This document shows, piece by piece, positions 8,852 through 19,410 of a stretch of 64,000 nt of DNA. Source of the stretch: Zea mays (taxonomy: Eukaryota; Streptophyta; Magnoliopsida; Poales; Poaceae); the NCBI RefSeq assembly GCF_902167145.1, contig NC_050098.1:78966207-79030206 (forward strand). Reading direction: 5' to 3'. The position numbers were made by a program, and so were the translations under genes. Positions within the stretch are counted from its first letter, which is position 1, and every line of letters begins with the position of its first letter. The notes under the pieces are model-generated. The model saw nothing but the letters and a program-made list of their open reading frames with translations. It was not told the DNA's origin and ran no database searches.

Positions 8852-11800
8852 TTAATCCTCTCTCAAAACGACTTCTGCAGCCTCGTTTAGGAGCCGATTG
8901 ACGACTTCGTCCATAATAGCTTCAGCCATCTTTTTTATTTCGTCGTCTCCTTTCGGCTGGGGGTCCGAAGGGGCTTTAGCAGAATCTGAAGTAGAGCAGA
9001 ATACGGCTACATTGCTATGACAAATTGCAAACGAATCTTAAAATCTAAAATTACAACACAATAAAAACTATTAGATAATACCTAATTGACCTTCGGGCTC
9101 TGCGCTTTTCTCAGCAGCCTCGGCTACTTCTCTAGCATCGTGAATGCCCTTTTCGCTTCTTTGAATAATCTCTCGGGCCATTTCTCGGCCACCATTATCC
9201 CAGATATCGGTGAAAAATTTTCCACCAACCATGCTAGCTTCGGCCGATGGATCCCTTGCATCTTCGAAGGACAAAGCACCTTCGGATTGCGCTAGAATCT
9301 TTACATGTTCACAGCCTTTTTTCTCTAAAATGGTGGCAATCCCTCTGGCACCCGAGAAGGCGCATATATCTCCACGGCTATTTAAAATTTCTTCGAAGGC
9401 TTCAGCTTCGTGGTCGATCCATTCGATGGGACCTTCGGGATTGCCTCTCGTAAAGTTTTCCTCACTTGAGAATGCGCCGACCCTGGCGAAGCTAGCCTTT
9501 AACTTCCTAACACGTTCTATAGATTTGTTATAGCATCTCTTCTTGGACGACCGAAGCTCTTCAACGGTTCCTTCTAAGTGATCTGCCCATTGGTCACTGA
9601 GTTCTCGCTTTGTTTCTTCAAGTATACGTTCTTCCTTGGCTCTGGCCAGTTGTTTCCGAAGATCTTCAAGTTCGCGTTTATGAGCTTCAGCTTGACCCTT
9701 GAAAGCAGCTTCGTCTTCCTTTATTTTATTTATCAATGAGTGTAATATTTTATCTTTCTCGAGACCTTCGTTCCTCAGTTCAATTACTTCGGAACGAAGG
9801 TTGCTCAGGGCTATAGTACACCATTCGTCTTCAGCATCTTTCTGTGCCCTGAGGGCATTGCTAAGTATCAGGCCCTGCAAAGAGAAATATGTGTGTGTCA
9901 ATAGGTTTAAACAAACGAAAAATTTTGGTCTTAACAAAAAATGCAAAGATCCCATTTGTTGCACCTTCAAGCTATTATATGCCAGGCTGTCGGCCAAATC
10001 ATTTTTCGATAGCACTGAGAGCCCATCTTCCAGTGTTGGGAATCCGAAGCTCTTGCTCATCTCCCGACAGACAGAAATCTCTTTGCTGTCAGGGAGACAA
10101 TACAAAAAGTCTTCTTCTCCACTGCCATTGAATATTAATGCCCCCTTTGGATACTTCAGTTTTTGGGCGTAAAGTTGGGCCTCTTGTTTTTCTTTTTCTG
10201 ATAGTTGTTTCCCCGAAGCATGGCGAATAATATAATCAAGGACTTTGGGGGATGCTTCGGGTGCAGCAGCACTGATTTCTTCAACAAAAGTTGGCTCTGA
10301 AATTTTTTCTTCCTCGAATTCCAGGGATTTTATTTTCGTAGGTTCTGAGGACCCAGCTTCGGCTTCAGTTTCTTGCTCTGGAGCTTTAGTATCAGAGACT
10401 TCAGTTTTTTCTTCGGGGATAACAACAGTCTCCTTTGGAGGTGTGCTTGAAGATTTAATTGTCTCCAGAACATCTAGCACATTGACCATTCTCTTCCTTT
10501 TTGGAGTTACTGCTGGCACCTTTTGGTTTTTTACTGACTCAATATTTGCTGCAGGACTTAAAACTTCTGATGTTTTTGATCCCTCAGTTGCTCTTTCTAC
10601 TTCTTCCATTTTTTCTTTGGACGGCGCTTCGGCCGTTTCTGCGACTTCTGGCAGCAAGGTTGGCTCGGTTGGTTTTTTAGCTTCGGTGGCCGAAGAGGTT
10701 TCTCCGGTAAACTCAGGCACCGAAGCTGGTTCAATATAGCGCGGCCGATGTGTGAGGACCTTTATCTTCTTTCTTTTCGGTTCTGGCTCGCTAGGAGCAC
10801 TTGCAGCTTCTTCTTTTGCAGAGGTTGTGTTTTTTCTCTTCTGCCTTCGAATGGGATAGCAATAGTCAGGGTAGACAAACCCGATTGCATCAAATACCCG
10901 ATTCAGCCTCTTCTTTTTTCGGCCTCCGAAGGCTGCTGACATTGCAGTGTCTTCGGCCTTCGAATAGGTCCCAAGCAGCTCATCACTTAAATTTTCAATG
11001 CTTTTTAACCAGTCATCATCTGGCTCAACGAATTTATCTCCAAACTTAAAAGTGTACTTCAACCTGATAAGTCCACCTTCGTCGGCCTCTTTTATGGTTT
11101 CTTGTGGCATTTCCCATTTCTCCGCGAGCGGCCATACCCTGAAGGCAATATGCTCTTGTACTAAGTCTCTCGTTCCAATAAAAGAACAGATAACGCCGAA
11201 GGCCCTCTGGCATTCTTCGGCAGCTTCATTCATTTCAACCTTCGGCCTCCGAAGGCCGAAGCTTTGCCAAATAGGGCGCATAATTATACCCTTGATATCT
11301 TCTCGTACTGTCAGATCATTCTTCACATAAAACCATTCTGTCATCCAGTCGCCGGGCCATCTCTTCCGAAAGGTTGGCACGGGGCAGCTTGACCCGGACC
11401 GAGAAACGAAACTGTAGCAGCCAAAATTATTGTGATACTGTTCCTTACCCCAAGGTTTTGTTTCGTATGATAATTCGTGTATATTACAGAAGCTTTTTGC
11501 ATCAGGCTTCAGACCTTGGCTTCTCACGGCCCACACGAAGATATTCAACCTTATAATTGCCTCGGGGGTAAGTTGATGGAGATAGACTTCGAATATTTTC
11601 AGCACCTCTACAACGAAGCTGCTCAAGGGAAATCGCAGTCCAGCTTTCAAAAAGCTTCGGTACACTACGACTTCATTCTCTTCAGGGTGTGGGCAAGTTT
11701 TTTCCCCTTCGTCGGCCCTCACAATGGACAAATCCCGGAAATACCTTCCTCACATGTTGACAAGATGATTCTCTTTGATAGTTGATTTACCATAAACTGA

Positions 11801-12025
11801 ATGGCTTGGTCGCCAGGGACGATCTTCGGAATCTTCACCACCACTGTCCACATCATAGCTGTCACTGTCACCAGTATCTTCAGACAAACCTTCCAGAATC
11901 TCCTTGGTGATTTTTTCTGTATTGGTCTTTGACATCGCTATAAGAAACCCCAAATTTTTCTCTTCGTCAAGGCTCAGCTTCATCTCAGCAGCAGTCTTCT
12001 TATCTTCGGACATCTTCGGAGACAC
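8852..12025 (-). pseudogene. zeon antisense gene (additional ORF of Tat-lineage elements), one premature stop
   Basis: A gene of nearly 1,000 codons runs opposite to gag. The first part (12025..11753) is acidic, starting MSPKMSEDKK. An in-frame TGA at 11750..11752 separates it from the rest, which continues in the same frame from 11731 to 9071. The stop looks like a CGA to TGA change, because coding similarity resumes directly after it. The middle holds the domain I recall as 'putative gypsy type transposon' (WMTEWFYV, LVQEHIAFRVWP, KKKRLNRV). This is followed by long acidic, proline-rich and coiled-coil stretches (RKQLARAKEE). A likely intron lies at about 9876..9967, with GTGCAAC as donor and TTTGCAG as acceptor. 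A further one links 9088 or so to a last exon at 8852..8984 ending EVVLRED. Function is unknown. A fresh stop in a young element suggests the antisense product is dispensable for mobilisation in trans. Confidence 0.8.
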
Positions 12026-12320
12026 TAAAAAACTATTTTCAAAGCCGAAGCTTCAAAACTAAAAGTTTAGCAAATCGTAGTACACAAGAGCTAAAAATTG
12101 AGTGAGCGAGAGCAGTTGGCCAGAGAGCGTGTCAAATGAGCTTGCGGTATGACCGTATTTATACGCCAAGAGCGTTGAAAATTGAAAGACCCCGCTTGTC
12201 AGTGAATGTTGCTATTCTAGCAAAGGGAAGGTGTTTTTTCAGACCTTCGGCGAAAAGCCTTCGTCCATGTCGCAATCTAAATTTATTATTTTAAACAAAA
12301 TTAATATTGCGAGGGGCTAC
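12026..12320 (+). promoter_or_regulatory. zeon 3' spacer and polypurine tract
   Basis: This is the leader of the antisense gene as well as the end of the sense RNA. The sequence GAGGGGCTAC at 12311..12320, directly before the 3' LTR, is the likely plus-strand primer (polypurine tract). On the minus strand a TATA-like TATAAATACGG near 12168..12158 could be the antisense gene's own promoter. Confidence 0.6.
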
Positions 12321-12962
12321 TGTTGGGGACCTTCGGCTTCCGAAGGTCCTCAAAAACAGGATTTAACAATATTTCTGGAGTATAATGTGTGAACAGGTAT
12401 CTTCGGACTCAAGTCGGCATCGCAGTGGACCAGAATAATACGAAGGTTGGTACAGCGCCGAAGGTGTGAGCAGGAAAGCTTCGGCGTGGCAGCAAAAAGT
12501 GAAACCGACTTAAAGATGAAAAGGCTATTTAGACCTCGACAGATTATTATAGAATTATTATCAAGTGTAAAGGGCATGATTGTAATTCTGTATGGGTTGT
12601 GTCCCGTGCCTATAAATAGGTGAACAGTACCCCCGTACTGGACACGCTGACTTGGCATTCGCTTTTTGCGTCACCCTTGTACTATCATCTCCTTCCAGTT
12701 GGAGGTACACTTGTAACTCAACGATATTTCTGTTTATGTCTGATGGTAATATATAATTGTTTATGTTGTCTTTTATATTCCTTACATTTTATCCTTTGTC
12801 ACTGTATAATGAATTTATGAAGGTATGCCCTTCATAACCTTCGTCCGAAAATCATTATATCCTAAGGGAAATAATGCTTCGAAGGACGAAGGACTTTAGC
12901 GATTAACATTTTCTATGTTGCCTTGTTCTTAACTCCTAGCATTTGAGAACAAGTCCCCAACA
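12321..12962 (+). repeat. zeon 3' LTR
   Basis: 642 bp, TGTTGGGG to CCCCAACA, the same length as the 5' LTR with about five base differences. It is followed by AGTGT (12963..12967), the second copy of the target duplication, and then the interrupted gypsy LTR resumes at 12968. Confidence 0.95.
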
Positions 12963-14039
12963 AGTGTTTAACCCAAGGGTAGGGTACTTCACCCTGAATT
13001 AGGGCTTATGGATGAAAGTGAAGCCCAAATAGGTAAAAATATTAAAAGTGATTAGGAATGTTGACAAGATGTCAAAGTTGATGAACTTTAGTGGCACAAA
13101 AACCCTAAAGTACTCAAAACCCTAAAAGAAACCTTAGAAAACCCTAATTGGAACCCTAAGGGGGGTAAATGTAAATTCTAGGCACTTTTGGACCAAAGTG
13201 CAAATATCAAAGTGATAGAACACCAAAAACTAAGTAACTTTCATATTGGAGAATTTCCAAGTTGTATGATGAAGTTTGGACTGAGGTCAACTTTGGAGCT
13301 CTATATCTCTAAATTCATAAGGATTTTTCCCTAGGTCAACACATCAAATTTGTAGAGCTATGATAGGGGTATGACTTTGTTGAAGTGACTAAGCCTTGAT
13401 ATAAAAATTGGAGATAAACTGGCCTGAAGATGAGCTGCCAATCTACACTGATGACTGAATTATGGCCACCAGTGACCTTGGCAGAACTTTGAGATCGAAT
13501 TGGAGTAGGATCCAGTGATTGATTGGGTATGGTTACTATAACAAAGTTAAAGCTGGATTATATGACAATAAGTTTTATACAGGAAGATTAGTAAGTTGTC
13601 ACATGGAAAATGGAGAACAAGGGTCCTTAAATCGCGCTGTCAGAACGACTGAACAAGATGGCCATGGTACAGTGCACAAAAAGATCTTTAGGTTCACTGC
13701 ACTTCGCCGCCAGTGACCTCCGCGCCTGTATTCGCGTCGGCCGCCACGATTTGTGCCTCGGATAAATGGATTACGCTCAATAGTGAAAAGATCTTCACCG
13801 TGGATGAGTTTGGGGCACTTTGAACGCGCTGTCGTCGTGCCCACTTGCTGGCGACGTGGCTGCATGGTCTTCGTCGTGACTGCTGCCGTTCACTCGGTCG
13901 CGCCACGCCTTAGGATGTCTTACCATGTTGTCGCGAGTCATGGTGATTACCTAGTGACCGCCACGGTATTTCGCGTCAGTGACATTCTCCTCTATCCGAC
14001 CGCCCGCGTGTCTTTTTCGAATTGGGCACGACCGTCGTT

Positions 14040-14210
14040 GAGCTCTATAAATTGAAGCCCCAGTGAGCTCTGCCAGGTTGTAACGAAGCTAGAGCACCAT
14101 CCCTTACCTCCAATTAGCCACCATAGCGCCCCAATTCCTTTCTTCCGCCAAATCTATTTTCCGTGCCACCGTGAACGCCTTGCCATGGCCAGCCTTCTGC
14201 AGGTCAGTTC
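14040..14210 (+). promoter_or_regulatory. Putative LTR promoter and leader splice donor of the gypsy element
   Basis: CTCTATAAATTGAAG at 14043..14057 is a good TATA box at the edge of a GC-rich block. About 140 bases on, CTGCAG followed by GTCAGTTC at about 14202 looks like a splice donor. The related LTRs have the same order: GCGCCTATAAAGCC at 46573 and 60563, then donors near 46860 (GTAAGTCTC) and 60855 (GTGAGTTG). Confidence 0.5.
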
Positions 14211-15187
14211 AAGTTTCTTTGCTTGATGTTATAACCTCCCTTAAGTACCCTGCTACTCGTAGACCCGTTTAATTGAACTAGACTGCCCTAGATCACCAAG
14301 AACACATCAGAATGTTCTCGGTTTTCGCCATCGCCGTGAACAGAAGGATTCTAGGCTAGAATCGTGCAATTGATAGAGGGATTAGGGTCGTTGGGGTTGG
14401 AATTAGGTGTCGAACAAAGGATAGGCCTAGCCATTGCGTTTTCTGACCAGTACGAGTTCGCCAGAGATGTGCTCGTTGTCGTCCACCGTCGTGGACCTGG
14501 CACTGTGAAGAAATAGAAATGCGAGGGCCTAACTGCTATTGTCAGTGAAACATTGGAATAGTGTTCAGGGGCTCTTTACCGGTTATTCAAATGGCCATGG
14601 GCCTCTGCGCAAGTTCACCAGTGCGGGTGCGGGCGCGCGCGTGTTTCTCCTGTCTACGGGCCGGCTTGGGCTGAACTGAGCCCAACACTATTCATTTTTG
14701 TCTTTTTCTTTTTGCTGACAGTTAGGGAATTTATAGAAAATTCTAGAAAAATTATAAAAATATGAAACTAATTTTATTGGACTCCTAAATTCATCTAGTA
14801 TTTAATAAAAATAGTTCCAAGATTTTTAGCCCCAACCATGAATTATTTAGTATTTAAAAAGGGCCTAAACCTAGACTTTTGGAATTTTAGAAATTACTAA
14901 ATAGCTCCAAAAATCATAAAAGTTTTTAGGCAAGCTTAATATGATAATTAGAGTCCCTGGGTGAGGTTTGACATGTTTTGGACATTGTTTGATTCCAAAA
15001 CCTTGAAACCCTAGTTTCTTAGAATAAAACTGCCTAACCTTACCAGGGTGTTGACCTAGAAGACTCTAGTAACTTATATGTACCGTGAAGGAAAGTTGTA
15101 TTCAAGATACAACTTGATGTATCTCTATTTTAATTACATATTCATAGCATCACATGATCATTCATGTATATGTATGGTTATGTATAG

Positions 15188-15306
15188 AAAACGAAGAAGT
15201 AAGTGTTGAAGAAGAAGAGACTAAACCACCAACTGAAACCCCACCTGCTGGGAATTGTTTTTATTTTGATATTTGTGGAACAGATCCCGACACCCCTACG
15301 ACATAA
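15188..15306 (+). other. Acidic coding-like mini-exon in the gypsy LTR
   Basis: After TGTATAG (acceptor-like, ending 15187) an open frame reads E-N-E-E-V-S-V-E-E-E-E-T-K-P-P-T and ends at TAA 15304..15306. Position, acidity, proline content and splice phase (one base carried from the upstream exon) match the mini-exons at 651..797, 48561..48704 and 62547..62692, although the residues have diverged. No start codon is assigned. Confidence 0.4.
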
Positions 15307-16792
15307 GGCAAGCCTCGGTGCATTTACATTTTCCTTATGATTCTAAACTCTTTATCACTTGAATGATGCATTAGGTGATAGGAGTTGGGTGCTAAACCAA
15401 TTGCTGCATTTCCTTCCTTGGAACTGTTTACCATTCCTTGATTATCTATTTTATTAAAAAGTTTTCTCATGCTTAGTCTTGCTTTAGAAAACAAAAATGT
15501 TTTGGTTTTAACAAAAGATGATGCTTTAGATGGAATGGGAAGTTTTCAAAAATAAAACTTGATGGTGGATCCATCATGGCTGTGATGGGTTCAACATCGG
15601 ACAAGATGTACCTCTGCCAGGTACCAAACATTGGGATGTGAAATGATAAAGCTGAGACCGGGCGGGTGACTTGCACAAGAAGGAAGTCTCGGTGTAGTGT
15701 CTCCGTCTGAGTCGATTAAGGACTATACCGATGTAGGCTTGCTGATTGAGGACCTTTTAACTGGCCACATGCCTCGTCATGGGGTAAGCTTTGCCTCGGG
15801 CAGACTAATACCCGAAAGGCGAACACTCAATGGGAGTGGAGAGATGGCGAGAGTAGCATGTACCCTCCGTGGCAAGAGGCTGGACGGTGGTGTATCTATG
15901 CTCTCGGTTAGCGTGAACTCGGTCTGGTCTTAAGAAACCCGGTGGTGAGTTGACATATGCAAGGTTTAAGTGCTACATATGTCGTGTGGTTGGAGATCCC
16001 CAACTGGGTATTAATTGATTTGAATTGCCATTACTTCTCGGATATGAAGACTTGTTCACTACCCTACACGTAGCATTCCAGTGAACTGAAAGGGTTGATA
16101 AAAGATGGCTAATATAGGCCAAGTGCTTGAACTAGGGTAGAAAGAACTCTAGTTGAAGGTAATGACTTAACTTGATAATAAAACTGGATTTTTAAGGATC
16201 CACTATTAGTAAGCATTTATGGAAACAGAGTCATTGATTCTTGAATAGCCTTACCTTGACTCCCTGAAGCCGGCATATCCATGAGAGTCTTTTCTTTTGT
16301 CGGGTAAGACTTGCGTAAGTACACTCTGTACTCAGGGTTTTCAAACCCATGTTGTTGTAGGTGTGGAAACAACAGACTTTTGTTGTTTCTGTTCAAAGGT
16401 GGTACCAAAAGAAGAGCCCCAGCAGTGAAGTTGGTCGCGGGAGTATGTTGGCCTCCCACTTTATAAACAATGAACTTTTATGCGGGAGGGTGTTTTGCCT
16501 CCCTGGTCTGTAATTATAATACATTATGCACTCGTAATACCCTGGTATTGTAATAATCATAATACTCTCTATATTTGATGAATGTAAATTAAGTTATGGT
16601 AATATGCTTCTGCTTATTCTTTCCTCCGATGTGATGTAATATCTGCGTGACGGGTGAAACGCTCTTGGGCGGAATGATGAAGATACAGTACCAAACTTGT
16701 CGAGTGATTATGTTCATCTACAGGATTGTCCGAGGTCCTTAGGACAAGGACAATGTAGGTGGGCCTAATACCTTGGGAGGTTCCGTCACAGC

Positions 16793-16804
16793 TGGTATCG
16801 GAGC
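16793..16804 (+). promoter_or_regulatory. Gypsy primer-binding site (tRNA-iMet type)
   Basis: TGGTATCGGAGC lies two bases after the LTR end at 16790. It differs at one base from TGGTATCAGAGC, the plant initiator-methionine tRNA complement used by Del/Tekay and SIRE elements. Confidence 0.85.
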
Positions 16805-17042
16805 GAAGCCCATCTCTCCAGATATTATGTCGTACTTCAAAAGAATTTTCAACCACTTACCTAAGAAATATTCTTTCATTCTTACCTTACCACTTTCTGG
16901 TAGTCTCCTATCTTGTAGAATTGGGTAACAGAGTGCAATATATAGGAAGTTGGGTATCAATGAAGGTTGATTCCATATTTATTAGGTTATACATGCATTA
17001 TGTTTAAAAATATACTAATAAATCTTCCCCTCTTGTGGAGAC

Positions 17043-17618
17043 ATGGCACGTACTAGGAAAACAACACGCAAATCTACTAGACCTTTTGGCATGCCTCGTC
17101 ATCAGCTAGCCCCCAGACATGAAGGGAGTAGTAGTGGCAGCAATGACCCAATTGGAGACCTAGAAGCCAAGGTGGAGCAAATTTGGTCAGAGCTACGTCA
17201 CCGGAATAGGGCATGGGCGCATGACAACCATCGTATAGCTGAATTGTCAGCTGATGTGAGCCGCTTGCAATATGAGATTTCTGAATGGGATTCGGCCATT
17301 GATTGGGCCGTCAACTCGCGTTCGGTCGCTTGGGACTGCGAAGCAAAAGCTCGAGCTCGTGTGGTAGAGCTTAGTGCGGCCCTCGACAGCCTACAAGTGT
17401 ACTATAATACTTTATGTGAAGAAGTACATGTATTGTATGCTCGACTGCACCCGGACGTGCCTTCCGACGCTACTGCAATGGGAGCCGGACCATCGGGAAC
17501 AGCAAATGAAGGACCTAATGGGGAGTTGGACCTTTTTAGCCCCCCTCCTTCCATGAACCTTGCTAACGAACGGTCTCCTGCAGCAGGAAATAAAGCAACC
17601 AAGGATGACGAAGACTAG
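17043..17618 (+). CDS. Pre-gag ORF of the gypsy element, intact, coiled coil
   Basis: 191 codons beginning MARTRKTTRKSTRPFG and ending in an acidic DDED tail. The N-terminus is basic, as in an RNA- or DNA-binding tail. Residues about 38..135 have heptad-like spacing (IGDLEAKVEQIWSEL, IAELSADVSRLQYEI, VVELSAALDSL), predicting a coiled coil. The C-terminal third is proline- and glycine-rich. The ORF lies between the primer-binding site and gag, on the same strand. It has no stop, although the gag and pol of the same element carry many, so it is unusually well kept. I do not recognise a named family. It may be an accessory structural protein of this gypsy lineage or a coding gag leader. Confidence 0.65.
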   Translation: MARTRKTTRKSTRPFGMPRHQLAPRHEGSSSGSNDPIGDLEAKVEQIWSELRHRNRAWAHDNHRIAELSADVSRLQYEISEWDSAIDWAVNSRSVAWDCEAKARARVVELSAALDSLQVYYNTLCEEVHVLYARLHPDVPSDATAMGAGPSGTANEGPNGELDLFSPPPSMNLANERSPAAGNKATKDDED

Positions 17619-17839
17619 AATAGTGTAGTTTAGATATTTTACTTATGTAAAATAAGTAATGAAGTCAAGTTGTACACTGGAGTCTGTATAATTATTACAT
17701 TTTGGTAATGTAATATGATGGTGTGTGCTGGCATGTTATATTTTTTCCAAATGTTTCTTTGCCTCAGATGCCATCACGGACTTGAGCACATGATGGTGCG
17801 GGGACTTCCCGCGGTCGAGAAGATACTCCTAACCCGCCA

Positions 17840-18256
17840 CCAGTACCACCGATTTTGGCGAGGCTATCACTGCCCTGGTCAATGCCACTGCAGATAATAC
17901 ACGCTTCTTGCGCGAAATGGGAGGCAATCAGTTCCAACAGCATGGTGGAAGAGCTCTTCTTCAAGGACCGTGTGAAACTACATATTTGGAATTCTCTGTG
18001 ACTCAACCCCTGCTCTTTATTAAAGCAGAAGAACCTCTAGAAGCTTATGAGTGGGTAAGATTTATGGAATAGAAATTTGGGCTGATTCGCTGCACGGAGA
18101 TACAAAAGCCACTATTTGCTGCACAACAGCTAAGAGGGCCTACCAGTACTTGGTGGGCAAATTTTGTAGCTGTTCAACCGGCTGGACATTAGATCACTTG
18201 GGAGGAATTCAAGCTAGCATTCTGGGAGCATTATGTTCCAGAGGGAGTGCTCCATA
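17840..18256 (+). pseudogene. gag: Gypsy gag, N-terminal part, decayed and split by the Helitron
   Basis: The frame reads from about 17850 (D-F-G-E-A-I-T-A-L) through E-P-L-E-A-Y-E-W near 18040 to the gag core L-F-A-A-Q-Q-L-R-G-P near 18120 and W-E-E-F-K-L-A-F-W near 18205. Two in-frame TAG codons (about 18070 and 18190) replace expected glutamines. The frame runs straight into the Helitron border at 18256/18257 and resumes in phase at 40988. The original start is probably 17700..17830 but is not certain, because a stop occurs near 17828. Confidence 0.8.
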
Positions 18257-18560
18257 TCTCTACTACTTATTAAGGCTGCAAGGGTAGCCTACCGTTCTAC
18301 CATTCTGCAATCTCAACCGTCTGTTCTATCGTTTTGCGATCTTAGTCGTCCTTCTATGGCTCTCCCAGCCTGCCTTCCACGGCCAGCCCGCATCTCACAA
18401 CCGTCTCACGCGAGCAAAGAGCCCCCATTCCCCGTCCCCTTCCGCTCGAGTCCATCGCCGTCGCTCTGCCCTCGTATCCCCTCCCACGACACCGAGATGT
18501 TGCCGTCATGAACTCTTGATTGACGCTTGCTCTGTTCATGGACTCATGCGCTCGCGTCAG

Positions 18561-19410
18561 ATGACTGCATGGTCGGCGCTGGATGAGGTCACCGACACAA
18601 GCGCCTTCGTCCGGTCGCCATCCACCTTCCGGAGCTCTGTTTCTAGGGATGGGCGGTTCCCCGCCGTGGCGGGGCGGTACCACCTCTACATCTCGTACGC
18701 GTGCCCCTTGGCATCCCGGTGCCTCACCTTCCTCAAGCTCAAGGGCCTCGACCACGCCATCGGTGTCACGGTACGTCGGTAACCCTAGCCTCGCCCTCGC
18801 CATCGCAAGCTGGCAAGCCGGATCGGCGGTTCGCTCGGCAGTGGATTGATTCCAGTTCCCCGTGATGCGCTGCATCGAAACCGTAGGTCGTGATGCCCAT
18901 CTTCGAGCGGACCAAGGAGAGCGACGAGCATCGGGGCTGGGTGTTCCCCGCCGCTGCTGACGAGGAGCCCGGCGCCGAGCCCGACCCTCTCAATGGCGCC
19001 CGTAGCGTGAGGGAGCTCTACGAGATCGCCAGCTCCAACTACGTCGGGAAGCCAACCGTCCCCGTGAGCCTCCAATCCCGTCACTCCAAATCCACCAAAC
19101 AAGCAGCGGATCTGATTCCCCCCTCCTCCTTTCCAGCACGCAGAAGTGCAGAACATCCCAACAGCCGAGCTGATTCCAGTGTTTCATTCTGTTTCAGGTG
19201 CTGTGGGACAAGCAGCTGAAGACGGTGGTGAACAACGAGAGCTCCGAGATCATTCGGATGCTCAACACCGAGTTCAATGGCATCGCTAGGAACCCCAGGC
19301 TGGACCTCTACCCGGCCCACCTTTGGGCCTCCATCGACGAGGCCAATGAGCTGGTCTACGACACCATCAACAACGACGTCTACAAGTGCGGCTTCGCCAA
19401 GAAGAAGGAC
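18561..19410 (+). pseudogene. Captured exons of a glutathionyl-hydroquinone reductase (xi-class GST) gene
   Basis: Three exons with good splice sites lie in the Helitron's sense direction. They are 18561..18770 (donor GTACGT), 18887..19063 (acceptor CCGTAG, donor GTGAGC) and 19198 to about 19400 (acceptor GTTTCAG). Translation includes G-R-Y-H-L-Y-I-S-Y-A-C-P near residue 45, A-I-G-V-T, D-E-H-R-G-W-V-F-P and [13 protein letters not shown]. These are hallmarks of the enzymes that reduce glutathionyl-hydroquinones through a Y-A-C-P-W active site. Here the tryptophan is leucine (YACPLASR). The C-terminal helical domain is missing, because exon three switches to another gene near 19400, so the product cannot be a working enzyme. 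Confidence 0.88.

Larger units (their letters stand above)
5676..12962 (+). mobile_element. Complete cinful/zeon-type retrotransposon
   Basis: Two 642-bp LTRs (5676..6317 and 12321..12962) flank a primer-binding site, one sense gag gene, a hairpin-rich spacer and a large antisense gene. AGTGT target duplications lie on both sides. The LTRs begin TGTTGGGGACC and end GGTCC-poor CCCCAACA, and are rich in CCGAAG/CTTCGG. No protease, reverse transcriptase or integrase is present, so it must depend on pol proteins from a relative. As I remember it, Zeon-1 of maize is also gag-only, about 7.3 kb, with LTRs near 650 bp. I count about five differences between the LTRs, all near the 5' half, which implies a recent insertion into the older gypsy LTR. 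Confidence 0.93.
5537..16790 (+). mobile_element. 5' LTR of a Del/Tekay-like gypsy element, split by the zeon insertion
   Basis: The LTR starts TGTAACACCCTGGTGTTAC at 5537 and ends TTCCGTCACA at 16790, followed at once by a primer-binding site. After removing zeon and one copy of its target duplication it is about 3,960 bp. The pieces are 5537..5675 and 12968..16790. It contains a TATA-like TATAAA at 14046 in a GC-richer block (13600..14650). Downstream are AT-rich stretches and a coding-like acidic frame at 15188..15306. It is related in layout, but only distantly in sequence, to the LTRs at 45712 and 59710. Its 3' partner LTR is not in the window because the element is broken at 43281. Confidence 0.85.

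Noticed and set aside
10245..10739. 164-codon serine-rich plus-strand ORF
   Set aside because: It is the complement of the acidic, proline-rich part of the antisense gene, where stop-free opposite strands are expected.
9210..11785. Several plus-strand ORFs of 60 to 164 codons
   Set aside because: They overlap the zeon antisense gene in other frames and mirror its codon composition; no family similarity.
17043..17618. Host gene captured between LTR and gag
   Set aside because: No introns or host-family similarity, and it sits in the normal internal region after the primer site; an element-encoded ORF is simpler.
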